Source: Neoceratodus forsteri
Lineage: Eukaryota; Chordata; Ceratodontiformes; Ceratodontidae
Assembly (NCBI GenBank): GCA_016271365.2
Contig: JADMNL010000028.1
Coordinates: 53,710,001-53,774,000, forward strand
Reading direction: 5' to 3'
DNA: 64,000 nt
This document shows positions 41,277 to 51,944 of this stretch, in pieces. Position 1 is the stretch's first letter. Each line of letters starts with the position of its first letter. The translations under genes and the position numbers were made by a program. The notes under the pieces are model-generated. The model did not search any database. It saw only the letters and a program-made list of their open reading frames with translations, and was not told where the DNA came from.

Positions 41277-44200
41277 TCCTTGCTCTGTCATTGTTGGTCC
41301 ATGGCTGCCTTGTCTTCATGGTTCTCCCCCCTGCCTTCCCGTCCATTCATTTCCTTATGCTGTTTTCTGGTGATTCTCACTTCTTCCTGCCTGTTTGTTT
41401 CTCTCTGCTCATGTCTGTGGCGTTTTCTTGTTCCCACCCACCCGTTTGGTTTTGTTTCACCTGTGTTGTTCCGCTTCATTTGTCCTGTCTCCCTTGTCTC
41501 CTTAGCTTTCTCTACCTGCCCTTTCTGGTTTCTCCTCTGCTAGTGTCTCCTTCTGGCAGCCTGGTTCCCAGCTTAGTCTGTCGCCGCTTTGCCTTGGATT
41601 GTTTGAAAGTTTCTCACCGACGCAGCACCGCCTGCTTGTTCCAGCGCCTTACGCCCACTTTAGCTGCTTCGCCCTTGGATCCTCCCGAGATTGAAGTCAC
41701 CACTGCAGTACTCAGTTCATCTCTGCTGCTGCTCTCGCCGCTGCTCCTTCAGCTGCTGCTTGCCTGTTTTGCTGCATGTTTGGATTCGAAACGCCTGCTG
41801 CATTTCAGTTGTTCACCTTCCTTCGGATCTTGCTTTCCTGTGTAGCTTGCACACCTTCCGGGCGTGTTTTCTCGGCTTCCCATACATCTCTGCCTTTCGT
41901 CGCTGCTATGAGGGACGTGGACATTAAAACACTCTGTCTGAGGGCTTTACGAAACTCTGACCCCTTTGGAATGAAGGACGCATCCTTGAACGTGGAGATG
42001 CACGCTCGGGCCACTGTGACTCCGGTAGTGTCTACGTCCCATTCTCTGTGAGCAGCCCCTTTCCACGACAGACGGGTGAAGGACTGAGTGCTTTACGGGG
42101 CTTAGCTGAAGGTTGTCCCTCATATGAGGAACGCTTGAGTAGTCTGCTCCTTCCTCTCAGCATTGTTTCTGCAGTCTGGACCTGCCATGGTTGTTCATGT
42201 TGGGAAGCTCCATGGATTTGGCTCATGATGGACTTGCGATGGGCTGTTCCTAGCTCTGCCTGCCTGACTCGTCCTATTCCTTGAGCTATTGCTTCATTTC
42301 GTTACCAACTGGGGATTTCCTACCTCTCCTATGTACTGCAGCTGTACCAGCTCCTGCTTCGCTTCATTACTAGAGTGCCTCGCTACTTCTACGACTTGGT
42401 CTGACCTCTGTTCAAATTACATGCCCTTAATCCCTTTCTGCTCCTCTGGATGTCTTGCCTACTACATTCCACAATCCGCTTACCTCCGGCCATCCCTCTC
42501 GGGTCAGGCTCCGCATCCTGGACTACATGGGACTTGCTCACTCTATGTATCAGTTGCAATTGTTTCTCCTTCTATATGCCACTCTGCTGCCGCAGTTGCA
42601 GCCTAGGAGCCCATTCTTTGGATTCTCATTCATCAATTTGGATGCTTTTACGTCTTCCCTGCTCCTGCCTACATTATGCAGCATGCTTCCTATTCCAACC
42701 CGTGCAGGTGTCCTTTCTTGTCTTCCTTGCTCATGTTACCTGCTTCGTACAGGACTTAGGGTCCTCATGGCTAATCTGCACTTACATCCTACTACGATCC
42801 TCATGTACTGGCATCAGTCTCCTCTGTTTAAGTCGTTACTGCGACCTCTCCAAGTCAAGACAGAACCTCTGCATTACTTACGGTTCAATGTTTCTGTTGT
42901 TTCTATATATGTCTGCTCTGCAACCTGCCTTGCCCGATAGACCGGAGGTTGTACCTGCTTTCTATACCCTTGCCATATGGGCCCACGGGTCCTTTGTTCC
43001 TTTACTACTTGCATGATTCTATGATCTGCCTTGCCCTTTGATCTGAGAGCGTTGCCTACTGATTGCCTGCTTCTCGGACCTGCCTTCACCCATCGGCTGG
43101 GAGTTTTGCCTACTTCTACACTTGCCTGCTCACTCGGCTCGAGCTTGGAGCATCTCAGTTTTAGTGCCTGCCTTCGTCCATCGGGCTGGGAGGTTTATTT
43201 ATTTAATTTCTCCTCTTGCCTGCTCGCTGTGCTCGGGCTTTGAGATTCACAGCTTTACAACCTGCCTTCGCCTTTGGGCTGGGAGGTTCCTCACTACCGC
43301 TTGCTTCTCTGACCTGCTTTCACCCATTATGCTGGGAGGTTTCCTGCTGATTCCTGCATTACGTCCTGCCTTTGTCCATCAGGCTGGGCAGCCTACCTGC
43401 CTCTTTTCTAGCTTCTAACCTGCCTTCGCCCTTCGAGCTGGGAGGTTCACCTGCTTTGTTCTCCTTCAGCCTCACCCTGCTTGAAACCTAGTGATTCCAT
43501 GCTACTTGTGCATACCTGCTTCTGCCTCAGCCCTGCACTCCCTGATGCTTCACCTTTCGGGACATTAGTTACCATCTCACCTGTGCTCCCCTACATGCCT
43601 GGTGATTCCTACTTCTCCGACTCATTGAGTGGTCCTCCTTCTCCACCGCCTTCAGATTGCCTCAGTGCTCATTCAGCGGCTTCCGGAGTTGCTGTCTTGG
43701 ATATTTGCCCTGTTGCCTCGGCCGTGGAATTCCAGCTGCTCCTTTCCAGGACTTGGTTGCCGTCTCCTGTGGACTTTCTCTTGCGTGCTCTACCAACTCG
43801 GATTTGTGGCAATACTACTTTTTGACTCCGCCTCTTCAGTTATCTACATCTGGGATTCTTCAGGTCTCGCCTGGTTCTCCTACCTTGAACTTTTGCTTAC
43901 CTTCAAATTTGGAAGTTTAGTCCTCGTCCAGTTGACATATATCTGCCTCTGTCTCTTCCATGTGATCCCTTCCTTCCTTGATCTGGATACATCGGTCCTC
44001 AGCACTATTCCTTCTCTATGTATGCCTACTGCTACGGTACTTCGATTCACAGTGATGATTCAAGATGCGTCTCCTGGAGGATCTATGACACGCTTATTCT
44101 GTTAGCTGCCTCATAGGCATAGCTGCATTCCTGTTGCCTGGAGCTAATTGCCTTTCGTACCTCTACAGCTGATGATTGCTGTTCATCTCGCCAAAAGACT

Positions 44201-45192
44201 ACCTTCCACACTCGATTTCTGCCAGCAGACATTCCTAGGTCTGGCTGCGCTTCACATACTGGAATCAGCCGCCTCTCCTACCTCTCCAGCTCTCAGTTTG
44301 GTTGCACTTTCTCAGGGGCTGATTGCCATGTCCTCTTCCTTCTCATTTGGCTTCATGGATGACTGCTCCCTGCTCCTACTAAATCTCACTTTGGCCTAGC
44401 GGTACAGTGGAATTGTTTTCTTTTGGGCTTTCCATATCCTACTACGCAGATGCTTCATACCTCGTACTAGTGTCTCCATTTATCCTCATCAGCTTGCCAC
44501 TATTCCAGTTCAGCTCTACAGCTGTTGCCTTCATATCAGTTCCTAAGATTATATTTCACTTATCAGGCATGGATTCATCAATCGGTAGCCTGGCCTCAAG
44601 CCTTCTCCCATTCCTCGTCTCATACAAGCCCTCTATTATTAGAATCATGACAATTGTACTACTTATATTGTCTGGCCTCGTTGTCGTCAAAGCTTGGATG
44701 CAAATATCTTCTGCTCTCCTGTATTGAGTTCGTCAGTCATCAACTTCATCCATCATCATTCAATTCCATGGATTATGCCCTCTATCAACTGAAGTATGAA
44801 AGTCAGTTCTTCAATATTACTCTCCATCATTCCGAATTATACATGGATTCTTGGACTCAGACTTTATTAGAAGGAATTACTTTACTGGACACTTTCAATT
44901 CAGTTTGTTCTTAAGATCCGTTCATATGAATTGAATTCTATAATTAGAATTCAGATATTTAATTGATTAATTAGTTTAATTAGGATCTCTCTCCTTTAGT
45001 ATGCCCAGAAGGATGGGCAGGTCAGTAGCCATGGGTCCTCAGAGGTTTCCCCCCAAGGTCGGGTTTCCTCTCCTGAGTGCTACTGGTCATACTCTCCGGA
45101 GTTGGGGGAGGTGATCATCTACTCTTATCATTGAGTTATACCGACTTATTCAGCATTTAGTTATAGAATAATCATTGATATTTATTCTTTTT
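41277..45192 (+). other. Interior of the split-repeat element, pyrimidine-rich and apparently non-coding
   Basis: The plus strand is markedly C+T-rich over nearly 4 kb, unlike flanking DNA. Open frames on the plus strand (41,291-41,845; 42,450-43,016; 42,455-42,940; 43,629-44,105) are Leu/Ser/Pro/Cys-rich, overlap in different frames and show no catalytic motif. The minus strand has only short frames. The likeliest reading is a non-coding RNA body, or a heavily decayed or replaced coding region. Confidence 0.55.
43076..43455 (+). repeat. Degenerate minisatellite inside the split-repeat element
   Basis: A block of the form CCTGCCTTCGCC(C/T)...GGGCTGGGAGGTT recurs at about 43,079, 43,170, 43,260, 43,314, 43,366 and 43,420, with spacing of 52 to 91 bp and the intervening text poorly conserved. 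Each block is pyrimidine-rich before and purine-rich at the end, so it could form a short stem. Confidence 0.65.
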
Positions 45193-45411
45193 GGGCTCTA
45201 CAATTCTAATCAAGCTCCTTCCTGTAGGTGGGATACAGAGAGAAGCCAAAACCCTCAAAATTATCAAACAACTCTTTCAAGCATCCAAGTACCTAAGTAC
45301 AATACATTACTCAGTAAACATTGTTCTACATACTGGCCTTGTATCCATCAATCATATTCATCATTCAACTATACGTTACATAAGCACTGAGCTATGAACC
45401 ACACATAATTG
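45193..45411 (+). repeat. Split repeat B1
   Basis: From GGGCTCTACAATTCTAATCAAGC to ACCACACATAATT this is about 95% identical to 45,555-45,775. It abuts A2 directly, so a B1A2 junction like that of a circularised intermediate is present inside the element. Confidence 0.88.
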
Positions 45412-45501
45412 TAGGGAGGAGCCTGGGATTATGTGGGGAAGACTCCTCCCACAGCCTATTTAAATGAGGCATATGTCCCCGCTCTGCTTAGAGCGAGTCG
45501 C
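45412..45501 (+). repeat. Split repeat A2
   Basis: This is the second copy of A, starting TAGGGAGGAGCCTGGG. It is separated from B2 by a 53-bp segment that is not found between A1 and B1 elsewhere. Confidence 0.87.
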
Positions 45502-45554
45502 TTTCACCACCATCCTCCCGACACCTCCTCCCTTCTCAGACTCTTATCCCACCG

Positions 45555-45775
45555 GGGCTCTACAATTCTAATCAAGCTCCTTCCTGCAGGTGGGATACAG
45601 AGAAAAGCCAAAACCCTCAAATATTATCAAACTCTCTTTCAAGCATCCAAGTACCTAAGCACAATACATTACTCAGTAAACATTGTTCTATATACTGGCC
45701 TCTGTATCCATCAATCATATTCATCATTCAACTATACATTACATAAGCACTGAGCTATGAACCACACATAATTAA
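45555..45775 (+). repeat. Split repeat B2
   Basis: This is the second copy of B and the right end of the element. It ends in CACACATAATT, after which unrelated sequence (AATACACACAGAC) begins. Confidence 0.87.
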
Positions 45776-46190
45776 TACACACAGACAAAGATTCTTTAGT
45801 CAGAGAACCCCAAAGTAACTTAAAACTCTGTTCCCACACGGTTATCCCGAACAGCGAGGAACCAAGAAAACTATTTTTAAATAGTAATCAAGATCTAGAC
45901 TGACAATAAGTAGAGGCAGTAAAAGAAATGAAATATACTTATGGTTTTTATAATTTTATCTTTTTTCACATGAAAGAGGATGACGAACTCCGACCGACCA
46001 GACTTTCAGCCGGAGAGAAAAATCTGAAGAGGTTAGAACACCACAGTTGATAGAGGCAGCACCTGAAAGATGCTCACGTGCAAAGAATTCCACCCACCCG
46101 CATGTGCTCCATCTCTCCAGGCAGTCCAACCCTCCAGGCCCACTGCATAAAGCCATGAATATCCTGAGCATTACTGGGGTTAGAAACAGA
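45776..46190 (-). other. Possible remainder of the second-lineage DIRS 5' region
   Basis: If the split-repeat element inserted into the DIRS fragment that ends at 41,175, this stretch should be its continuation towards the element's end. Text such as CGGTTATCCCGAACAGCGAGGAACC is compatible in style with the AACCG-rich leader, but no terminal repeat of copies 1 or 2 is present. No gene is visible; the short minus frame at 45,956-46,243 is unremarkable. Confidence 0.3.
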
Positions 46191-46575
46191 CACAAAGAAT
46201 CTGCCGGCAGATAAAGGTTACTTGGCCCACCCAGTCTGCCCATTTTAATTTTATTGTTGCTGAGGACCCAGCCTGATCTATGGCACTGTCTTTTCTCATC
46301 CTTTCCTTACCTCTAAGATGCCCCTGTGTGTATCCCAGGCATTTTTGACCCTCCCCCAACTGTTTTCTCCCCCACAACCTCCGCGGGAAGGCTGTTCCAG
46401 GAACCCACCACTCTTTCTGTTAAGTATTTCTTACCATCCCTCCACCTTCACAGCATGTCCACTTGTTCCAGAGCACCTTTCTTTCTGAAAATATTCCCAT
46501 CCTGTACCTTATTTATCCCTTTAAGGTCTCCATCATATCACCTATTGATCACCTATTGCCCGCTGTCCTCCAGGT

Positions 46576-46808
46576 TTTTTTTATTTTTTTTATTTTAGTC
46601 TTTGGTAACTGGGTAAGGCCCACTAGGCACAAGTGCCTGTTTTCAGGGGCGACCTGGGAGCACTGGGCAGTCAAGTGACTTGCTCAGCATCACACAGTAT
46701 GCAAGTGGAGGTTGTGAGAATCAAACTCAGGTCTGGTCTGCTGGATGTATCAAGCTTGTTCGCACCTCGTTCCTCTAACTTCTAGGCTATATTGCCAGCC
46801 CAGTGTAC
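46576..46808 (-). mobile_element. tRNA-derived SINE, inserted in CR1 copy G
   Basis: On the minus strand the head starts GCTGGCAATATAGCCTAGAAG. A B-box-like GAGTTTGATTCTC lies at about 46,716-46,729, then CATACTGTGTGATGCTGAGCAAGTCACTTG (the MIR-like core). It ends in a T-rich plus-strand run at 46,574-46,596, equivalent to an A-rich tail. It shares the 3' two-thirds with the SINE at 16,993 but has a different 5' tRNA-like part and an extra CAGGCACTTGTGCC segment, so it is a subfamily. Confidence 0.78.
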
Positions 46809-48086
46809 ATACTGGGCTCCTTTAGCCCCTCTCTGTATGGCTTCTGATGCAGATCTTGCACAATTTTGGTAGTCCTGCTCTAGACCACCTCCACTCTATG
46901 TCCTTCCTGAGATGCGGTCCCAAACTGAATGCAGTACTTAAGGTGGGGTCTTACCAAGGTTCTATACAGGTAGAAAATAACTCCTCTTTCTGCTAAGAAT
47001 ATCCCTTCCCATGCACCCCAGCATCCCACTAGCCTTCAGACTGCCTTGTCACACTGCCTGGCCACTTCGGTCATCTGATGTAATCACCCCAGGTGTTTTT
47101 TTCTGCTTTATCGTCAATACTAACCCCCATTTTGTACTCCACTCTCTGGGTTCCTATGGCCCAAGTGCATTATTTTGCACTTTCCTGCATTAAAATCCAG
47201 CTGCCATACTCTCGACCACTCCTCCAGTTTTTTCAGATCTCTGCCCATCCTTTCCACACACACCCACCAAGTGTCCACTCTGTGCAGATTTTGGTGTCAT
47301 CTGCAAAGAGGCAGACCTTCACTTCCAATTCCTCAGCTATGTCGCTTAGACACATTAAAAAGGGCAGTTACCAGCACAGAACCTTGAGGCATCCCACTGG
47401 TCTCTCCCCCTTCAGACCAAACTGTTTACCACTACCCTCTGTCACCTATCCCTTGACCAGTTTACCTAGTTTAAGACTTACTGCCCACCCAAAGCTACCC
47501 AACTTACCAGTCTCTTACGTGGAACGGTGTCAAAGGCCTTACCGAAATCAAGACAAGGCATGTCCGCTGCACCTCCCTGATCCATCTCCTTGGTTACCCA
47601 GTTGAAAAAATCAGATTAGTTTGGCATGACCTTCCCTAGTGAAACTATGCCACTCAGATCCTGTAACCCACTGCATTCCAGATATTCCACAATACTTTCT
47701 TTTAGAAGCAACTCCATTAAATTACACACCACTGGATGTCAGGCTGACAGACCTGTAATTGCCCGACTCTTCCTTGCCTGCCACTTTTGTGAAGTGGGAC
47801 TGCATCTGCCCATCTTCAGTCCTCTGGGACCATGCCGGTCTCCAGTAAGCTGTAAAATCGTTCCATCAGCGGTGCTGCTAGCACCACCCAGAGTTCCCTC
47901 AGCACCTCTGGATGCACTCCCTCTGGCCCCACAGCCTTGTCCACCTTCAGATAAATGAGCGCTTTCCAGAATCCCTTCAGAAAAAATATAAGTGTCCATT
48001 TCCCTCCCATCTAAGCTCCTGGCACCTTTCCATGGTCCCTTCCCCCTTCCTTTTCTACTGCAAACACTAGTAAGTATTTGTTCAAG

Positions 48087-48640
48087 AAGTCTGCCTTTCA
48101 GCCGGCCCAGTGGCATGGAGGGCTGAGGCATCTTGCCTTACCTCCTGCCATGATGGCGACCCCAGGCAGCTGGAGGTCGGCTGAGGAGGGAGAGGATCAA
48201 GCATCCTGAGGACAGCTCTCCTCTCCCGGGAAGGGGGTGGGATGGAGTCCGCTGCATGCCTGACCCCTAGTGGAGGCTGAGGGCCAGCACTGGTGGCTCA
48301 CAGAGGGCAGATGCCTTGTGTCTGCGTGGGAGGCGGGCGTGTGCCACTGGCATCACTGCATGCCGTGCAGCACTTGGGAGGAGAAAACAGAAAAATGGCT
48401 CTCAGCTGGATGAATGCAGGTTGTCGCGAGGCCTCCTCCTGTGATTGGCAGTGACCCCACACAGGATCCATTCTGGCAGGTTGAGGATCCCTGCCACCGC
48501 CTACAGGGGGTGCTGCGGGAGGAAGCGGAGAGGTAAGCTGGCGAAAGGGAGATTTGGAAGCTGGGTGACCCTCAGCAGAGGGAGCGCCATAGGGAAATAG
48601 GAGATAAATAGATTAACTGCAAAACAAAAAGTTTGCCTTT
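48087..48640 (+). mobile_element. SINE-like retroposon X, copy 2, with 12-bp target duplication
   Basis: This is the plus-strand counterpart of 12,041-12,565. It is flanked by AAGTCTGCCTTT (48,087-48,098) and AAGTTTGCCTTT (48,629-48,640), a 12-bp duplication with one mismatch, sitting inside CR1 copy G. The 3' end before the duplication is A-rich (CTGCAAAACAAA). A target duplication of this size plus an A-rich tail supports LINE-assisted retroposition. No coding frame is convincing. Confidence 0.62.
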
Positions 48641-49019
48641 TCCTGATCCCTCTCTGTATTCCTCCTCCTAACCATACAGTTCCTCTCTGTCTTTCTTTTC
48701 TCGCCAACATACATAAAAAGTCCTGTCCCCTTTTGATATGGCGGAGTTATTCTTTCCTCAGTTTTCACCTTAGCGTGCCTTTGCATGCCTTACTGCCTTC
48801 CCTGCCTTCCTCTGCTCCCTCCGTTTCCTGATACACTTCCCTCTCCTCTTTTGGTCTCCTTATACTCATCCGTCACCTTGTTCAAGAAAGAGTAGTCTCC
48901 TCTTCCTTTTGCTTACCAGTCTGGCACAAAAGGTTTGTCATCTTCACTATGATCTTAGTCTGGCCCACTTTTCCTCTACACCCCCCCACCCAAATAATTT
49001 CTGAAGCATTCACACATCT

Positions 49020-50044
49020 TTATACATATATAAAAAAAAAGTCCTTCCAAAGTCCAGGACCCTCACTTTTGTATGGCTTGGAGGATACTGCTCGAATTCC
49101 AGAGGCAGTCCCTGACAGACCACTTCCAGAACCCACCTGTCCATAGTGACAACGGACCAGGCGGAAAGAAAGTGGCGGAGTCCGCCACCCACGGGAGGGC
49201 CCAGACCTGGCATGACGGGAGTGGGGATGCAGCCCCCGCCCAATCACTGATCAGGCTTGGAGGAGGATCCAGGACCTGAACCTCTGCCTCCTTTACGGGT
49301 CTCTTGGGGACCCTGCTTGGGCCGAGGGCACAAAGCTTGAGCCTGCTGCTGTTGCTGGTGCTGCTGTCTGCCTTGAAAGGACTGCTGAGTCACAGGGGCA
49401 GAATGCAGAATGGGCTTTTTCTTTTTCCTCTGCTGGTTCTTGCTCAAAGAACTCTTGGCAGCGGTAGCATCCAAAGTGGCACTGGACTGCTCAATGCGCT
49501 GAAGGTGACAGGCATCTCCTGGGCCGAACAAGTTGGTCCCAAGGAAAGGCACATAAGATAACTTATGCTGGATATCCGCCGGGAAGGAGGAAGGCCTCAG
49601 CCAAGCCCTGCGATGAGAGGCAACTGCTGCAGCCATCGAGCGGGCACAAAATTCCAAAATCTAGGGTCAGTCTGGAGTTGCTGTTTGGCAACAGCTTGGC
49701 CCTGATCTCAGACCTGCTCGACAGTGGTCTGCATGTCCGTGGGGAGATGTGACAGAACCTCGTCCAACACCCCAAAAGGACGTGAAAGAAGTGCGTCATG
49801 ATGACAGCTAAGGCTTGCCTGATGAAGGCCCAAGGAGGAAGCCGCAAAGACCCTTCCTGGCTGAATGGTCCAAGAGCTTGGACTCTATCAGGAGATCAGT
49901 CTGTATTGGCAAAATTGCCGTACTTCTGAACACAGAGGCAGTCACCAGGCTCTTGGCTGAAAGGTGCTCTAGGAACCCCACAAGGGACCCCATGGGCACC
50001 ACGTATTTGCAGGCCACAGCGGGCAGACAAAGTGGACACTGCCA
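49020..50044 (-). pseudogene. DIRS-like Gag/RT fragment, third lineage
   Basis: From right to left on the minus strand: HLSAKSLVTASVFRSTAILPIQTDLLIESKLLD in the frame 49,808-50,077, and a further Gag piece in 49,563-49,847. Then come ARSMAAAVASHRRAWLRPSSFPADIQHKLSYVPFLGTNLFG and a Gln-rich linker in 49,244-49,657. The last part is the RT approach, GGGLRHFLSAWSVVTMDRWVLEVVCQGLPLEF, in 49,010-49,243. These are characteristic DIRS Gag and pre-RT blocks but differ strongly from copies 1 and 2. It is cut at about 50,044 by a plus-strand CR1 and lacks RT catalytic motifs. Confidence 0.78.
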
Positions 50045-50460
50045 AAGTTCTAAGGTTATTGTAGTCCCACTGCACAAAAATGGCAGCAGGGAGGAGGTGG
50101 GGAACTACAGGCTAGTCAGCATCAGCTCAGTGGTGGGAAAGATCATGGAGACACTGCTGAAAGATAGGACAGTGGCACATCTGAATCCAGCAGTGCTAAG
50201 GATCTCAGGCAACATGGATTCACAGGAATGTCATTTCAAAGGAACCTAATAGATTTTTTGATTGAGTGACCGGAAGTATACCACAGGGATCAGTACTAGG
50301 ACCAGCCCCTTACAATTTCTTCATTAGTGGCATTGCAGAGGGACTGGAAGGAAAGACCTGCCTATTTGCAGATGACACCAAGATCTGTAACAAGGTGAAT
50401 ACTGCAGAAGGGGTGCAGAAAATGGAGAGGGCCCTGGAGAGGCTTGAAAGGTAGTCAGAG
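50045..50460 (+). pseudogene. CR1 ORF2 RT fragment (copy H)
   Basis: It opens with VIVVPLHKNGSREEVGNYRLVSISSVVGKIMETLLKDR (frame 49,815-50,249 tail). It then has SIPQGSVLGP and CLFADDTKICNKVNT (50,266-50,454), which is the catalytic box. The palm block with the first aspartate is deleted between the two frames. Both ends are truncated. Confidence 0.82.
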
Positions 50461-51944
50461 ATGTGACAATATTGAGGCCCCTGTGTAATAAAGTCATGAG
50501 CTGGCTTACCTGATCATCTGAATTCAGACCTATATTCTGTAAAAACAACAAACTGGGCACAAAGAATTTGCCTTACTGGACACACAAAACCGTATTAATG
50601 CTTCACCATATTGTCATTACAGTGCAGAGCAACAGTTGCATCAGGTCGAGGATCAGAAACTCAATGTTCTGTGCATGTGTGTGCACTTTGTGAAGATATA
50701 TATTCCAGCAAGTTTCCTGAATTAACTGGTAGGATCACAAGGCTTAAAGCATATTATGTTCTGTCAGAATGAAGTTTCAGTTTTGTTATCTTCTGGCGCT
50801 TTCATAGCTGTAGCCTATGAGAGCATGGGGAGATGATTTGGGGCTACTGGGGAGGACTAAGGATTTCATAGTCCATTTTGGAAATACTTTATTGTCCAAA
50901 ATGATGCTGTTATTGTTTATGTCTTTCATGTAATATGATTAGACCATTTTTATGCTGTTATTGTTTATGTCTTTCATGTAATGGAACAAAACTCCGAAAA
51001 GTGTTAAAAAGTAATTTTTTTTAAATATTCTGTTAGATGTTTTCGTTATGGTGTTTGTACATCAATGTTCAAGTTTCAAGTTTATTGCAGGAAAACTCCA
51101 TTGTGCAAGCTCATTCACAAGGAGGTCCTGTGACATAAACACTTAAAGTACAAACATAGATAGGTAATAACAGTATATACATGAAATGCACATTACATGA
51201 TACAGGCTGGATATACATACAAGGGTACCACATAGGGTGACCGCAGGTGGTAAACATTAATATGAGACAGGAAAGCACTTTACAGGTTGCATACTGATAA
51301 ATGAAACATGATGACTGGTGTGTGCAATACATATATTTTGGCAGCTAGAACAAACAACAGACTACAACTGATATGGGGAGGAGGATTTGATAGAGTAGCA
51401 GTGGAGCGTAACATAGATAAAGCCAGGAGTAGAAGGGAAGGATGGGTAATGGTATGTAGATGTATTTATGCATTGCTGCGTTATATTAACAGTAATATAC
51501 ATGTAGAGCCCAATATTATGGCAATTTTATGTGCTAGTATTTCATAATATAAACTGTTTCTGACTCTTGCATTTTTAAGTCTCTTTACCATGATCAGGAC
51601 ACTACATAAGGGTGTTGCATGTGGAGAAAATACATTTGGTATGATCTCAGTTTGATTATATTAATGTAGTGTTTTTACATTGCTATACCATCAGTTTTAT
51701 AGGATACTTTCTCCAGTATCATATGAGCTAGAAGGTCAAACTCTCACCATTTCTTAAGATGCCGGGATATTTGACTCTAAAATATATTGATGTAGAAACA
51801 ATGCATATAGTGCTTTGATGTACCCGTTATATCATAAAATACATCAGTGCATGCGTATAATCAATGTTTTTTTAAAACAAAAACAAATGAGACTCAAGCT
51901 TATCACCAAGTATAGCTTATGTTTTTTAAGTATATTATAGAGTA
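50461..51944. other. Unassigned AT-rich DNA
   Basis: No gene or clear element is seen. It contains a 48-bp tandem duplication at 50,904-50,983. A TTCAAGTTTCAAGTTTATT stretch at 51,068 could be the reversed tail of an unrecognised LINE or SINE. Confidence 0.4.
50904..50983. repeat. 48-bp tandem duplication
   Basis: ATGCTGTTATTGTTTATGTC...TCATGTAAT starts at 50,904 and again at 50,952, with 31 identical bases in each unit. Confidence 0.85.

Larger units (their letters stand above)
41176..45776 (+). mobile_element. Split-direct-repeat element (A1-interior-B1A2-B2), non-autonomous
   Basis: Terminal-type sequence A is present at 41,177-41,276 and 45,412-45,501. Sequence B is present at 45,193-45,411 and 45,555-45,775. 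B1 and A2 are directly abutted. The order A1, interior, B1A2, B2 is the arrangement known for Ngaro/PAT-type tyrosine-recombinase retrotransposons. AATT occurs at the left edge, at the B1/A2 joint and at the right edge. The 3.9-kb interior has no recognisable RT, RNase H, recombinase or Gag. The alternative is one LTR-like unit of about 365 bp followed by a tandem second unit, the first split by a 3.9-kb insertion. Orientation is taken from the repeat order only. Confidence 0.65.
46191..48965 (-). mobile_element. CR1-like LINE copy G with two nested insertions
   Basis: The 3' UTR phrase (CCGGCAGATAAAGGTTACTTGGCCCACC) lies at the left. The C-terminal domain follows to about 46,575, a SINE at 46,576-46,808, then RT to about 48,098. 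Retroposon X follows at 48,099-48,628, and the basic linker before RT from 48,641 to about 48,965. Minus-strand frames are short; 47,816-48,010 gives VDKAVGPEGVHPEVLREL, the N-terminal RT block. It is an old, heavily mutated copy. Confidence 0.8.

Noticed and set aside
42450..43016. 188-codon and overlapping 161-codon plus-strand frames as a membrane protein gene
   Set aside because: They overlap in different frames, are Leu/Ser/Cys-rich because of pyrimidine bias, and lie inside the split-repeat element without a matching family.
43629..44105. 158-codon frame as a coding gene
   Set aside because: Same compositional artefact as other frames in this C+T-rich interior; no motif, no conserved neighbours.
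45193..45775. Plain pair of LTRs flanking a retrovirus-like interior
   Set aside because: The two repeat blocks are split (A at both sides, B twice at the right) and lie almost back to back at the right; no complete repeat stands at the left. Kept only as an alternative explanation.
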